DNA from: Nitrococcus mobilis Nb-231
GTDB taxonomy: Bacteria; Pseudomonadota; Gammaproteobacteria; Nitrococcales; Nitrococcaceae
Direction of reading: 5' to 3'
Length of the DNA stretch: 64,000 nucleotides
Assembly (NCBI RefSeq): GCF_000153205.1
Contig: NZ_CH672427.1
Span: 3,092,596-3,156,595 of the forward strand
The notes beneath the pieces were generated by a model. The model saw only the letters and a list, made by a program, of their open reading frames with translations. It searched no databases and was not told where the DNA came from. The position numbers were made by a program, and so were the translations under genes. Positions 1 through 8,208 of the stretch are shown here, one piece after another; positions within the stretch are counted from its first letter, which is position 1; each line of letters opens with the position of its first letter.

Positions 1-845
1 TCTTCCTCTTCCGCGGCTAGATCCTGGCCGCGGAGCATCGAATAGAGGCGCTGGATCGTGGTGATGACGACCTTCGCGTCGCGGTCGATCCGCTGCGATT
101 GCAAGTGCTGGACGATGTAGGTGTCGGTGAAGCGGTTCGCCGCGCCCGGCGGCTGAAACGCCTGGAACTCGCGCAGGGTCTGATCGCCCAGGTTGTTGCG
201 GTCGACCAGGAACAGAATGCGCTTCGCGCCCGCCTCGCGGATCAGGCGGTAGGAGAAGGAGCACGCCGTGAAGGTCTTTCCCGCGCCGGTGGCAAGCTGA
301 ATGAGAGCGCGCGGTTTGGCCTCCGCCAGTGAGGTTTCGAGCCCGTTGATCGCTTCGATCTGGCAGTCTCTCAAGCCCCGCGGGTTGAGCGGCGGCAGGA
401 CGCGTAAGCGGGCCCGAAGCGTTTCAGGCTGGTGCAGCCACTCGCGGAGCGTCTCCGGGCGATGAAACGCAAACAGCCGGCGCGACCGGGCCTTCGGATC
501 ACGGCGGTTGCAAAAGAACGTCTCCTCCCCCGTGCTCTCATAGTCATAAATGAGCAGATCGTCCCAGCGCGCCAAGTGCTCGGGAAGCCTGACCATATAC
601 TTCACGGACTGCTCCGCGACGCCGCTGAGGGTAACCCCGCGCTTCTTCGCCTCGATGACACCGGCCGCCTTACCCGCAACGAACAAAAGGTAATCACAGG
701 TGCCCGCCGGCAGGGGAAACTCCCGCACGGCGACGCCGAGCGCAGCCTTGCGATCGAGTGCCCCGCGGTCTTGCAGAACCCAGCCAGCCGCCGTTAGCAG
801 CGCATCGATTTTCTCTCGCGCAAGCTGTTCAGGCGATGAGTTCAC
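1..845 (-). CDS. hsdR: Type I restriction endonuclease R subunit (HsdR), N-terminal part, runs off left edge
   Basis: The reverse strand encodes the first 281 or so residues of a type I restriction motor subunit, which cleaves DNA after ATP-driven translocation. A PD-(D/E)xK nuclease core is visible as D51 followed by E65-A-K67 (VIEAK). A helicase Walker A motif, ATGAGKT, sits at about residues 185-191, and the following stretch KRILFLVDRNNLGDQ is typical of HsdR superfamily 2 helicase domains. The start is a GTG at 843-845. No hsdM or hsdS is visible to its right, so partners, if present, lie beyond the left edge. Confidence 0.88.
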   Translation of the reverse strand, partial: MNSSPEQLAREKIDALLTAAGWVLQDRGALDRKAALGVAVREFPLPAGTCDYLLFVAGKAAGVIEAKKRGVTLSGVAEQSVKYMVRLPEHLARWDDLLIYDYESTGEETFFCNRRDPKARSRRLFAFHRPETLREWLHQPETLRARLRVLPPLNPRGLRDCQIEAINGLETSLAEAKPRALIQLATGAGKTFTACSFSYRLIREAGAKRILFLVDRNNLGDQTLREFQAFQPPGAANRFTDTYIVQHLQSQRIDRDAKVVITTIQRLYSMLRGQDLAAEEE

Positions 846-1167
846 GTAGCAAGCCCCCACCAATTCCCGGCACAAACCGACGCATCAGGCTTCGCGGCAC
901 CTGCTCCGTCCTGTCAACCGACCTGGTTTCCCCATACGCACAGCTCATCAGAGTGCCCGGCACATCTGTAGACGTTGGACCAGCTGCGCACGCGGGATAC
1001 GCTGATGAGTCCAAATGAAAACACGGTAGCAAGGCCATCAGCGACTGACCAATCGTCCTACAAGTATCTAAGTATGGGGCGGATCTGTCCAAGTGCGTGA
1101 CGGTGGTGCGTTTTTCGATAGCGCCCTGGGGACGCTGCCCGCCCTATGTCGACAGGAGCGTACTACA

Positions 1168-1752
1168 ATGCAAGAAGTCAATAATCTGGAGCAGCTGCTC
1201 GAGCGCATTGACGAGGCCGCAGACAGTGGCGGTCAAGTCTCGTTGCGCGAGATCATGGAGACGGTGGGGCGCAGGTCCTTTGGGCCGATCTTGCTGCTCG
1301 CCGGGCTTATCAGCGCGGTGCCGGTCATCGGTGGCATCCCGGGCGTGCCGATCGCGATGGGGCTATTCGTGCTGTTGACCGCCGGGCAATTGCTCTTTCG
1401 CAGGCGCTATTTCTGGCTGCCGCGCTGGCTGATCGAGCGTTCCGTGGCACGAGGCAAGATCCAAAAGGCACTGCGGTGGCTGCGTCGGCCGGCACGGTCC
1501 GTCGATCGGTTGCTGCGCCCTCGCCTCAGGATGTTCACCCAAGGCATCGGAACCTACGCCATCGCGCTCACGTGCGTCCTCATTGCCGCCGCCATGCCGC
1601 TCATGGAGCTCGTGCCGTTCAGCGCCGGCGTGGCCGGCCTCGCCATCGCCGCCTTCGGTCTTGCCCTGATTGCCAACGACGGCTTGCTGGCGTTGTTCGC
1701 CTACTTTTTTACGGCCGCGACGTTCGCAACCATTCTCTACGGTTTCGCCTGA
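1168..1752 (+). CDS. ExoD-family membrane protein (exopolysaccharide synthesis, ExoD)
   Basis: A 194-residue protein resembling ExoD, a small integral membrane family first linked to exopolysaccharide synthesis and alkaline tolerance in rhizobia; its biochemical role is unknown. A soluble N-terminus (about 40 residues, SLREIMETVGRRSFGP) precedes hydrophobic segments at about 42-70 and then three or four more toward the C-terminus. The ATG at 1168 is chosen over an upstream in-frame start because an AGGAG lies at 1153-1157. It stands alone: the gene to the left is on the other strand, and a 514-base gap with a structured repeat follows. Confidence 0.75.
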   Translation: MQEVNNLEQLLERIDEAADSGGQVSLREIMETVGRRSFGPILLLAGLISAVPVIGGIPGVPIAMGLFVLLTAGQLLFRRRYFWLPRWLIERSVARGKIQKALRWLRRPARSVDRLLRPRLRMFTQGIGTYAIALTCVLIAAAMPLMELVPFSAGVAGLAIAAFGLALIANDGLLALFAYFFTAATFATILYGFA

Positions 1753-1844
1753 ATGATTAGCGATGAAGCGTCCTCGTCCGCGTCACGAGGGGCGAAAAAG
1801 TGCAGACGGCAGCAAAACGCCTCCCGGTCCCCCTTGTCGCCGGA

Positions 1845-1972
1845 GTGGATTCGTGCCCTATGGCACCCTCGAGAGGGGATTGGCGAATCGGAGCGACTGC
1901 CGACCGCAGGTGTCGACACCGACCAGGCGAGGCTACCCGCGGCGAGCCACCGAAAAGGTGGTTTATACTGCT
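1845..1972 (+). repeat. 128-bp structured repeat, copy A (upstream of TRAP operon)
   Basis: This segment matches 5657-5784 over exactly 128 bases with about nine substitutions and no gaps. Three hairpins can be drawn in both copies: GTGCC/GGCAC near the start, nested TCGG/CCGA, CGAC/GTCG and CTGC/GCAG in the middle, and CCACC/GGTGG followed by TTTA at the end, like a weak terminator. It lies 295 bases before dctQ on the same strand. The rest of the gap 1753-2266 holds nothing else I recognise. It could be a leader RNA, a small RNA or a mobile repeat; I do not recognise it as a known riboswitch class. Confidence 0.6.
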
Positions 1973-2266
1973 GTGCGCGGTCACAGGGGCACTCGAGGGA
2001 AAACAGAGCGCTGGCCACCGTGCCGCGCTCTATCAATGTGCGATGTGGCCCGCAACCGTCCAGCTGTCGATCGGCGGCAAGGACGCCGGATGGTGCAACC
2101 AGGGGATGGGGCAATGAGGCAATCATTCATTTGTCTTCCGAGGTTCCGCTGCGGGAGCCGCTTGAGCCCTCGTTGTCCCCGTGTCCTCCGCGTGGCAGCC
2201 GTCACTGCCTTCTGCACGGTGCGCGAGGCGATGTACCTTGGGACTTTTCGAGGGAATCAGTAGCTC

Positions 2267-2821
2267 ATGCGCTGGATCGAGCGCTGGGCTGGCCCAATGT
2301 TTCGAGCGGTGACGCGGCTGGAAGAGCTCTGCCTGGCGACGGGAATCCTGGGGATCGCGCTGCTGACGATAGCTAACGTTTTGGTCCGCACGACCTTGGG
2401 GACGAGCTTGCTTTTCGCCGAAGAAGTGAGCCGGTTTCTCATCGTTTTCGTCACTTTCGTGGGCATCGGGTATGCAACGAGCAAGGGCCGCCACATTCGA
2501 ATGACGGCCCTATACGACGCCATGCCTTTGCGCGCGCGTAAGGTACTCATGTTGCTTATCACGGCGAGCACGAGCCTCTTGTTGTTTGCTCTCACTTGGT
2601 TGGCGCTGCGGTACACTCTCGGGACGGTGCGAGAGTTAGGCGCAGTTTCGCCGGTGTTACAGGTGCCCCGTTATCTCGTTTACCTTTCTGCACCATTCGG
2701 ATTCTTCCTCGGTGGTGTGCAGTACCTCTTAGCCTTCCTTAAGAACCTGTCTACGTCCGAAGTCTATCTCTCGTTCGAAAAACTCGACGAGTACGACGAC
2801 AGCCCCCCGAAAGGCATCTGA
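2267..2821 (+). CDS. dctQ: TRAP transporter small permease subunit (DctQ-like)
   Basis: A 184-residue DctQ-family protein, the four-helix small membrane subunit of a tripartite ATP-independent periplasmic transporter. Hydrophobic segments are visible at about 25-45, 55-75, 95-115 and 140-160, and the typical LLFAEEVSRFLIVFVTF stretch follows the first helix. It is the first gene of a three-gene operon: dctM starts 2 bases after its stop. Unlike most TRAP operons the binding-protein gene comes last. The substrate cannot be inferred from this subunit. Confidence 0.88.
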   Translation: MRWIERWAGPMFRAVTRLEELCLATGILGIALLTIANVLVRTTLGTSLLFAEEVSRFLIVFVTFVGIGYATSKGRHIRMTALYDAMPLRARKVLMLLITASTSLLLFALTWLALRYTLGTVRELGAVSPVLQVPRYLVYLSAPFGFFLGGVQYLLAFLKNLSTSEVYLSFEKLDEYDDSPPKGI

Positions 2822-2823
2822 TT

Positions 2824-4116
2824 ATGATCGCGCTTGTCATTCTGGGCATCCTGCTTGTCCTGCTCTTTTTGGGTTTTCCAATGAAGGTGCCACTCACCGC
2901 GGCGGCACTAGCTGTGGTCCTGCTCTTCTTCCCCGGTGGCGATCCGGCCACGCTGGTTCAGCAGATGATCGGAGGCGTGGAACCAGCGGCTCTCATTGCC
3001 GTGCCGATGTTCATCTTCGCCGCCGAAATCATGACCCGCGGCCAAGCGGCTGATCGGCTGCTCGACCTAGTGATGCGCTTGGTCGGACACGTACGCGGTG
3101 GCTTGCCCGTGGCAAGCGCCGTGAGTTGCACCCTGTTCGGCGCATTGAGCGGTTCCACCCAGGCCACGGTCGTAGCCATCGGCGGACCTTTGCGACCCAA
3201 GATGCTCAAAGCGGGCTATTCGGACAGCTTCACCACGGCCCTCATCATCAATGCGAGCGACATCGCGCTTCTTATCCCCCCCAGCATCGGTATGATCGTG
3301 TACGGCGTGGTCTCGGGAACTTCGATCGGGGAGTTGTTCATAGCAGGTATCGGGCCAGGGTTGCTCATTCTTGCCTTATTCTGCGCCTACAGCGTGTTCG
3401 CCTCCGTACGTCTGGGTATCGCGCCTTTGCCGCGCGCTACCTGGAGCGAGCGTTTCATTGCGCTCCGGCGCGCGCTTCTGCCCCTGGGCTTTCCGATCAT
3501 CATCATCGGCGGCATCTACGCGGGTGTGTTCAGTCCCACGGAAGCAGCCGCCGTCTGCGTGCTGTACGCTGCGATTCTGGAGGTGGGCGTGTACCGGGAG
3601 CTCAAGCTGAGAGACCTACCCCGCATCGCGCTATCGACGGGTTTGGTGACATCGGTGGTGTTTGTGCTTGTCGCCGCGGGGGCAGCCTTCTCGTGGGCCA
3701 TTTCCTACGCGCAACTCCCTGATCAACTCATCAATGAGACCTTGGGTCTCGGCCCTGAGTCGGGCTACGCGACCATCATGGCCTCGATCGCCGTCGCGTT
3801 CTTTCTCGGTTGCATGTTCGTGGATCCCATTGTCGTGATCCTGATCCTGACGCCCCTCTTTCACCCGGTGGCGGTCGGCGCGGGAATCGACCCTGTTCTG
3901 GTCGGCACGGTGGTCACGCTGCAGGTTGCTATCGGTTCGGCCACGCCGCCCTTCGGATGCGACATCTTCACGGCAATCGCGATTTTTCAACGACCCTACC
4001 TGGAAATCGTGCGTGGCACGCCTCCCTTCATTCTGATCCTGGTGGCCGCCTCCGTACTCCTCATCGCCTTTCCGGACGTCGCGCTCTTGCTACGCGATTT
4101 GGCGTTTTCCAAATGA
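2824..4116 (+). CDS. dctM: TRAP transporter large permease subunit (DctM-like)
   Basis: A 430-residue DctM-family protein, the ion-coupled transport subunit of a TRAP system, with a dozen or so hydrophobic segments. Family signatures include the VPMFIFAAEIMTRG stretch near residue 60, the SGSTQATVVAIGG loop near 110-125 and NASDIALLIPPSIGMIVYG near 140-160. The length is normal for the family. Its stop overlaps the start of dctP by 4 bases (ATGA), implying translational coupling. Confidence 0.93.
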   Translation: MIALVILGILLVLLFLGFPMKVPLTAAALAVVLLFFPGGDPATLVQQMIGGVEPAALIAVPMFIFAAEIMTRGQAADRLLDLVMRLVGHVRGGLPVASAVSCTLFGALSGSTQATVVAIGGPLRPKMLKAGYSDSFTTALIINASDIALLIPPSIGMIVYGVVSGTSIGELFIAGIGPGLLILALFCAYSVFASVRLGIAPLPRATWSERFIALRRALLPLGFPIIIIGGIYAGVFSPTEAAAVCVLYAAILEVGVYRELKLRDLPRIALSTGLVTSVVFVLVAAGAAFSWAISYAQLPDQLINETLGLGPESGYATIMASIAVAFFLGCMFVDPIVVILILTPLFHPVAVGAGIDPVLVGTVVTLQVAIGSATPPFGCDIFTAIAIFQRPYLEIVRGTPPFILILVAASVLLIAFPDVALLLRDLAFSK

Positions 4117-5204
4117 ACCTTGCGGCTGAACCGGTGTTTCGACGGATCACAGGTTGGCCGCCGATTTCCAAAACAAAGTGCGCCGTGTTTTTGGTCGTGC
4201 TGCTCTTGGCTAGCTCTTTTTTTGGATGCAGCAAGCCGCAGGCAGAAGGGGCTCAGGAGATCTGGCGCTTCGCCATCGAGGAGACGCAGGGCAGCGTGCA
4301 GGACACCTACGCGAAGCGTTTCGAGCAGCTCATCGAGGAGCGCACCGACGGAGAGGTCGACGTAGTCGTCTACCCTTACGGGACTCTCGGCACGAGCGAT
4401 CACATCCTGGAACAGCTTCACAATGGGACCCTTGATTTCGCCATGTCGTCGCCTGGTCACCTCGGCAAGTTCATCCCCGAAGTGCAGGTCTTTTTGCTCC
4501 ACTTTCTGATGAGCGACGATGAGGCGGTCAACATTTGTGCATTGCAAAAGCCCGAGGTCCGCGCTTTTCTGGACAAGCTCTACTTGGAGAAGGGCTTGCA
4601 TTTTCTCAGTGCCATCTCCGAGGGCGCTATGGCTTGGACGACACGCGAGGCCGTGCGCACGCCGGACGATTTCGATGGGATGAAGTTCCGCGTGATGACG
4701 TCGCCTCTTTTGATCGCTGCCTACGAAGCCTACGGCGCTTCGCCCACGCCGCTACCCTACTCGGAGGTCTATAGTGCGCTGCAGCTGCGGATGATCGACG
4801 GGCAGGTCAATCCCGTGTTCGCGATCGAGGAGATGAGCTTCTACGAAGTCACCGATTGGTTGATCTTCCCCAACCATGCCTACTTCATCGCGACTGTTGC
4901 CGGTAGCCCCAAGTTCTTTGAGAGGCTGTCGCCTTCCCGGCGTGAATTGGTTGAACACGTCATTAATCAGCTTCAAGGCGAGATCGAAACGATTCAGCAG
5001 CGCTTCAATCGAAAGCGCCTCGAAAGCATCGAGGAGCGCAAGCCCGAGATGAATGTCGTCCGGCTGGACGAGGCCCAACGTGCTCGCTTCCGCGAAGCGG
5101 CGGCCCCCATGCGTAAAAAATTCATCGAACTGGCGGGCGAACGTGGCCAGCAGCTTCTTCGGACCTTGCGCGCAGCCGTTACGGACTGCGCCGCTCGAAA
5201 CTAG
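4113..5204 (+). CDS. dctP: TRAP transporter substrate-binding protein (DctP-like), probable lipoprotein
   Basis: A 363-residue DctP-family periplasmic binding protein. The start is the ATG at 4113 inside the dctM stop (ATGA overlap). Residues 20-39 form a hydrophobic signal ending SSFFGC, so C39 is probably lipidated, although phenylalanine at -2 and -3 makes this lipobox atypical. The mature part carries the usual YPYGTLG, FRVMTSPLLIAAYEAYGASP and YSALQLRMIDGQVNP stretches that line TRAP ligand pockets. The substrate is probably an organic acid, inferred only from the family. Confidence 0.9.
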   Translation: MNLAAEPVFRRITGWPPISKTKCAVFLVVLLLASSFFGCSKPQAEGAQEIWRFAIEETQGSVQDTYAKRFEQLIEERTDGEVDVVVYPYGTLGTSDHILEQLHNGTLDFAMSSPGHLGKFIPEVQVFLLHFLMSDDEAVNICALQKPEVRAFLDKLYLEKGLHFLSAISEGAMAWTTREAVRTPDDFDGMKFRVMTSPLLIAAYEAYGASPTPLPYSEVYSALQLRMIDGQVNPVFAIEEMSFYEVTDWLIFPNHAYFIATVAGSPKFFERLSPSRRELVEHVINQLQGEIETIQQRFNRKRLESIEERKPEMNVVRLDEAQRARFREAAAPMRKKFIELAGERGQQLLRTLRAAVTDCAARN

Positions 5205-5269
5205 AAGGTCATTCAGCAATCCCAATTGGGGCTTGTTTTCGTTTTGGGGCGGTCATCTGGGCAAGACGG

Positions 5270-5529
5270 ATCGTTTTCGCCACTTGCCGGCCGGTGATTG
5301 CGGGAAAGCGCCTGTCGCTCACACTGAACGGCAACCTACGATACCAACTGAAGGCGCCATAGCGCGACGGCACGGCCCACGTCATCTTTGAGCCGTTGGC
5401 TTTCATCGCGCGGCGGGCGGCCTTGGTGCCGAAATTGCGGGTGAACCTCACCCGTTCCTCGGTGTACTCGCGCCAAACAACAAGTACCGCGTACGGGTGA
5501 CGCCGGCCAAGTGGGGCAGGGGCGGTTAG
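5270..5529 (+). pseudogene. IS91-family transposase remnant
   Basis: Conceptual translation gives RLSLTLNGNLRYQLKAP, a TAG, then RDGTAHVIFEPLAFIARRAA and LVPKLRVNLTR. A shift of one base leads into GVLAPNNKYRVRVTPAKW and a stop at 5527-5529. This order matches the C-terminal half of Y2-type rolling-circle transposases of the IS91/IS801 group. At least one nonsense codon and one frameshift are present and the N-terminal half is missing. It sits between the TRAP operon and the second copy of the 128-bp repeat. Confidence 0.75.
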
Positions 5530-5656
5530 CGTGCCAGGAGCGCGGATCCGGAGGCGCCGACACAAGCGGAATCTCGTGCCTCGATGACCCCGGGTCAAGT
5601 CCGAGGCAGGTTCTGGGCGAGCGCGGAAAGCGGTTGTCGGCGGTCCTGTCGCTGGG

Positions 5657-5784
5657 GTGGATTCGTGCCCGATGGCACCTTCCAGAGGGGATTGGCGAAT
5701 CGGAGCGACTGCCGACGGCAGGTGTCGACGCCGATCAGACGAGGCTACCCGCAGCGAGCCACCAAAAAGGTGGTTTATACTGCT
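5657..5784 (+). repeat. 128-bp structured repeat, copy B (upstream of lipoprotein gene)
   Basis: Second copy of the element at 1845-1972, same orientation, same length, about 93% identical. Differences fall partly in the first hairpin loop (CCTAT against CCGAT between identical GTGCC/GGCAC arms) and in the loop of the final hairpin (GAAAA against AAAAA between CCACC/GGTGG), so the stems are kept. It ends 200 bases before the GTG start of the lipoprotein gene. Together the copies flank the TRAP operon as direct repeats. Confidence 0.6.
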
Positions 5785-5984
5785 TATACGCTCGGAGCGA
5801 GTCCTTGGCTGCATTCATTTGCCGCAGGTGTGCGGCGCGGCGGGACACAGGCGAAACGCCCATCTTGAGCGGTCTGGAGCGCGGTGTATCGGTGTGACCT
5901 TGCATGCATCCCGAGCCCACCATGAGGTTTCGGTTGCTGCCGGAGCGATCTAGAACTTCGGCTCTCACTGCAGGGGGGAAATCC

Positions 5985-7235
5985 GTGAATACAAGGCATC
6001 TCATCGGGGCGGCAGTTTTGGGTGCTGCTCTCGGGGCCATGGGCTGCAGCGACTCTGGTGACCGGGCGGCTACGGTCGAAGGTGCGGCGGAGGCGAATTT
6101 CGCCGCGGCCACGTGGGGCGGAGCCGGGCAACCGCCGGCGCAGATGGTCCAGAATCAAGCCATGTCCGGGCAAGCACAGCAGCCGCCAGTGCAACAGCGG
6201 CAGGTGGCGCAGCTTCCGCCCGGCGTGTATCGCATGCAGCTCGCCAAGATGATCGACCCCAACGGGTTCAAGCAGCCTATGGTCGCGGCGACCGCCATGA
6301 TTCCGGTGGGCTGGCAGGCAAATGGCGGCGTAGTCTGGCAGACCGGCGGCATGTGCGGTAACGGCTACACATTCGACTGGCGCGCCACCTCGCCCGACGG
6401 CGCCATGGTGGCCAACGTCTTCCCCGGCATGTCGTGGACATGGACAAACTTCTCCGCCGGAGTGTCCGGCACGGGATGTCCGACCCTGCAGATCACCAGC
6501 GTCCAGCAATATCTGCAGCATTTGGTGCGGCAGAGCCGGCCCGGCGCGCGCATTCTGGATTTCCGGCCGCGGCCGGACATTCAGCAGAGCTTCAAACAGC
6601 TCGAACGGGTCGACGCAATGCCTATGGGCGAGATGCGTACCTGGGTCGAGGCGGGCGAGGTCCTGATCGGCTACAACGAAAGGGGACGCGAACTGCGCGA
6701 GAGCGCGGCGGCCGTCGTGATCTTCTTTTCCAGCCGCATGCAGGGCGCCCGTCCCGGCGAGACCATGGATGCGCTGACGGCTCAGGCACTGCCGGGCTTT
6801 GCCTTTCGCGCCCCGGACGGCCAGCTCGACTTCAAGCTGGCCGAAACGATCCGCACTTCCATCAAGCTCGCGCCGGAGTGGGAGAAGCGGATCAATGCGC
6901 ACAACAATAAGATCGCGCAGACCAACATCACCGAGGCGCGCAAACGCGCGAAGATCACCGCGCAAACCTACGACGAGATCCGGCAGATGCAGCAGGATTC
7001 GTGGGAGTATCGGCAAAAGGTGCAGGACCGCTCCGCGCGTGAGTTCAGTGAAACGATCCGCGATGTGGAGACCTATGACGACCCGATGAGTCCGACCGGC
7101 CAGATCCAGCTTTCGAGTCAGTATGACAGCGCCTACCGGCTCAATGACGGCACCTATGTGTTGACCGACGATCCATCCTTCAATCCGTACGCCGTGTTCG
7201 GCCAGGACGCGACCAAGCTGGAGCCGACGCCATGA
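5985..7235 (+). CDS. Putative lipoprotein of unknown function
   Basis: A 416-residue protein I do not recognise. The GTG at 5985 is preferred because a purine-rich AGGGGGGAA lies just upstream and translation from it begins with a compact lipoprotein signal ending LGAMGC, about residues 15-20. The mature N-terminus is rich in Gln, Ala and Pro. A globular region follows with MIPVGWQANGGVVWQTGG and ATSPDGAMVANVFPGMSWTW, and then a long charged helical stretch with many Arg, Lys and Glu residues. It overlaps the next gene by 4 bases (ATGA), suggesting that the two exported products act together. Confidence 0.7.
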   Translation: MNTRHLIGAAVLGAALGAMGCSDSGDRAATVEGAAEANFAAATWGGAGQPPAQMVQNQAMSGQAQQPPVQQRQVAQLPPGVYRMQLAKMIDPNGFKQPMVAATAMIPVGWQANGGVVWQTGGMCGNGYTFDWRATSPDGAMVANVFPGMSWTWTNFSAGVSGTGCPTLQITSVQQYLQHLVRQSRPGARILDFRPRPDIQQSFKQLERVDAMPMGEMRTWVEAGEVLIGYNERGRELRESAAAVVIFFSSRMQGARPGETMDALTAQALPGFAFRAPDGQLDFKLAETIRTSIKLAPEWEKRINAHNNKIAQTNITEARKRAKITAQTYDEIRQMQQDSWEYRQKVQDRSAREFSETIRDVETYDDPMSPTGQIQLSSQYDSAYRLNDGTYVLTDDPSFNPYAVFGQDATKLEPTP

Positions 7236-7954
7236 TCCGTGCCGTGATGATATGGGCCGCCGTCCTTTTTTGGACAGTTGTAGGCTTGACGGCCGCTGCC
7301 CAGGCGCAGAACAGCTTCGGCCAGGCGCCGCAACCCCAGCAGCAAAATCAACAAAAGCAGGGCTATCAGGCGCCCCAGCAGAACAATTCGCGGCAAGGCT
7401 ACCCGCAGCAGGGGCAGCAAGGCTTCGGCCAGCCGAACGCCATGGAGCCGCAACAACAGGGCGGCCGCGGCCCGCTGGATCAGCTCGCGGCGATGGAACG
7501 CCGGGATTTCGGCGTTCCGCCGACGGCACGGCTTCATGCGGGTCCCATGCACGGGCCGACGCCGGCCTCCATCCCGGGCGGACAATTGATCACCACCAAG
7601 GGTTTGGTTGAACTCCTGCGCGGCCGGCAGATGCCGGTGCTGGTGCTGGATGTTCTCGGCGGCCAGGACATGATACCGGGCGCGCAGTTTGCAGTGCCCG
7701 CCCATCAGGCCGGCTCCTTCAACGACCAGGTCCAGCAGCAGTTCGGCCAGTTCCTGCAAGGCGCAACCGGCGGCAACAAGGAATACCCATTGGTGCTCTA
7801 CTGCCTGTCGCCGCAATGCTGGATGTCGTATAACGCCGCACTGCGCGCCATTAATCTGGGGTATACAAACGTTCTGTGGTACCGCGGCGGTATCGAATCC
7901 TGGCGGCAGAGCGGCCAGCCGACCCAGCCCGTACCGCAGCCGGGCTATCAGTAA
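7232..7954 (+). CDS. Exported rhodanese-like protein with Gln-rich linker and C-x4-CW motif
   Basis: A 240-residue protein with a signal peptide (about residues 1-25, ending AQA), a Gln/Gly/Pro-rich low-complexity linker (about 26-80) and a C-terminal rhodanese-like domain. The active-site-like loop reads YCLSPQCWMSY with C191 and C196-W197, followed by ALRAINLGYTNVLWYRGG and a terminal IESW, a pattern found in exported rhodaneses near PQQ-dependent dehydrogenases. The substrate is unknown. It is translationally coupled to the upstream lipoprotein. No PQQ enzyme is visible nearby, so that association is not supported here. Confidence 0.8.
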   Translation: MIRAVMIWAAVLFWTVVGLTAAAQAQNSFGQAPQPQQQNQQKQGYQAPQQNNSRQGYPQQGQQGFGQPNAMEPQQQGGRGPLDQLAAMERRDFGVPPTARLHAGPMHGPTPASIPGGQLITTKGLVELLRGRQMPVLVLDVLGGQDMIPGAQFAVPAHQAGSFNDQVQQQFGQFLQGATGGNKEYPLVLYCLSPQCWMSYNAALRAINLGYTNVLWYRGGIESWRQSGQPTQPVPQPGYQ

Positions 7955-8208
7955 GCGGACGGGGCTCCCAGCTCTCCCGGTTCGCGCCGATCTTGGCTGT
8001 GTCCTCCGGGGCGCCAGCTCTGAACGTCCGGCCGCATGGTGCAGGTGAAATAATAGCTGTTACCGATGTCGTATTCGCCCGAGACGATACCGCGGAGCTG
8101 ATCGATACACCGCCCTGGGGTTCGCGGGCGCGGTTGACCTACAGCCCGGCAGCTCAATCCCATGCGCCGTCCGTACCCAGATTGTTCGATCATCGCCGCC
8201 GGGCGCGT

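Noticed and set aside
5784-7529. A 581-codon open frame on the reverse strand opposite the lipoprotein gene
   Set aside because: It is the antisense shadow of a GC-rich gene; it has no recognisable domain, while the forward strand carries signal peptides, coupled starts and a rhodanese domain.
7948-8193. An 81-codon reverse frame (with YDIGNSYYFTC) between the rhodanese gene and the broken dehydrogenase
   Set aside because: No family match, no clear ribosome binding site, and its 3' end overlaps the rhodanese gene; too weak to call a gene.
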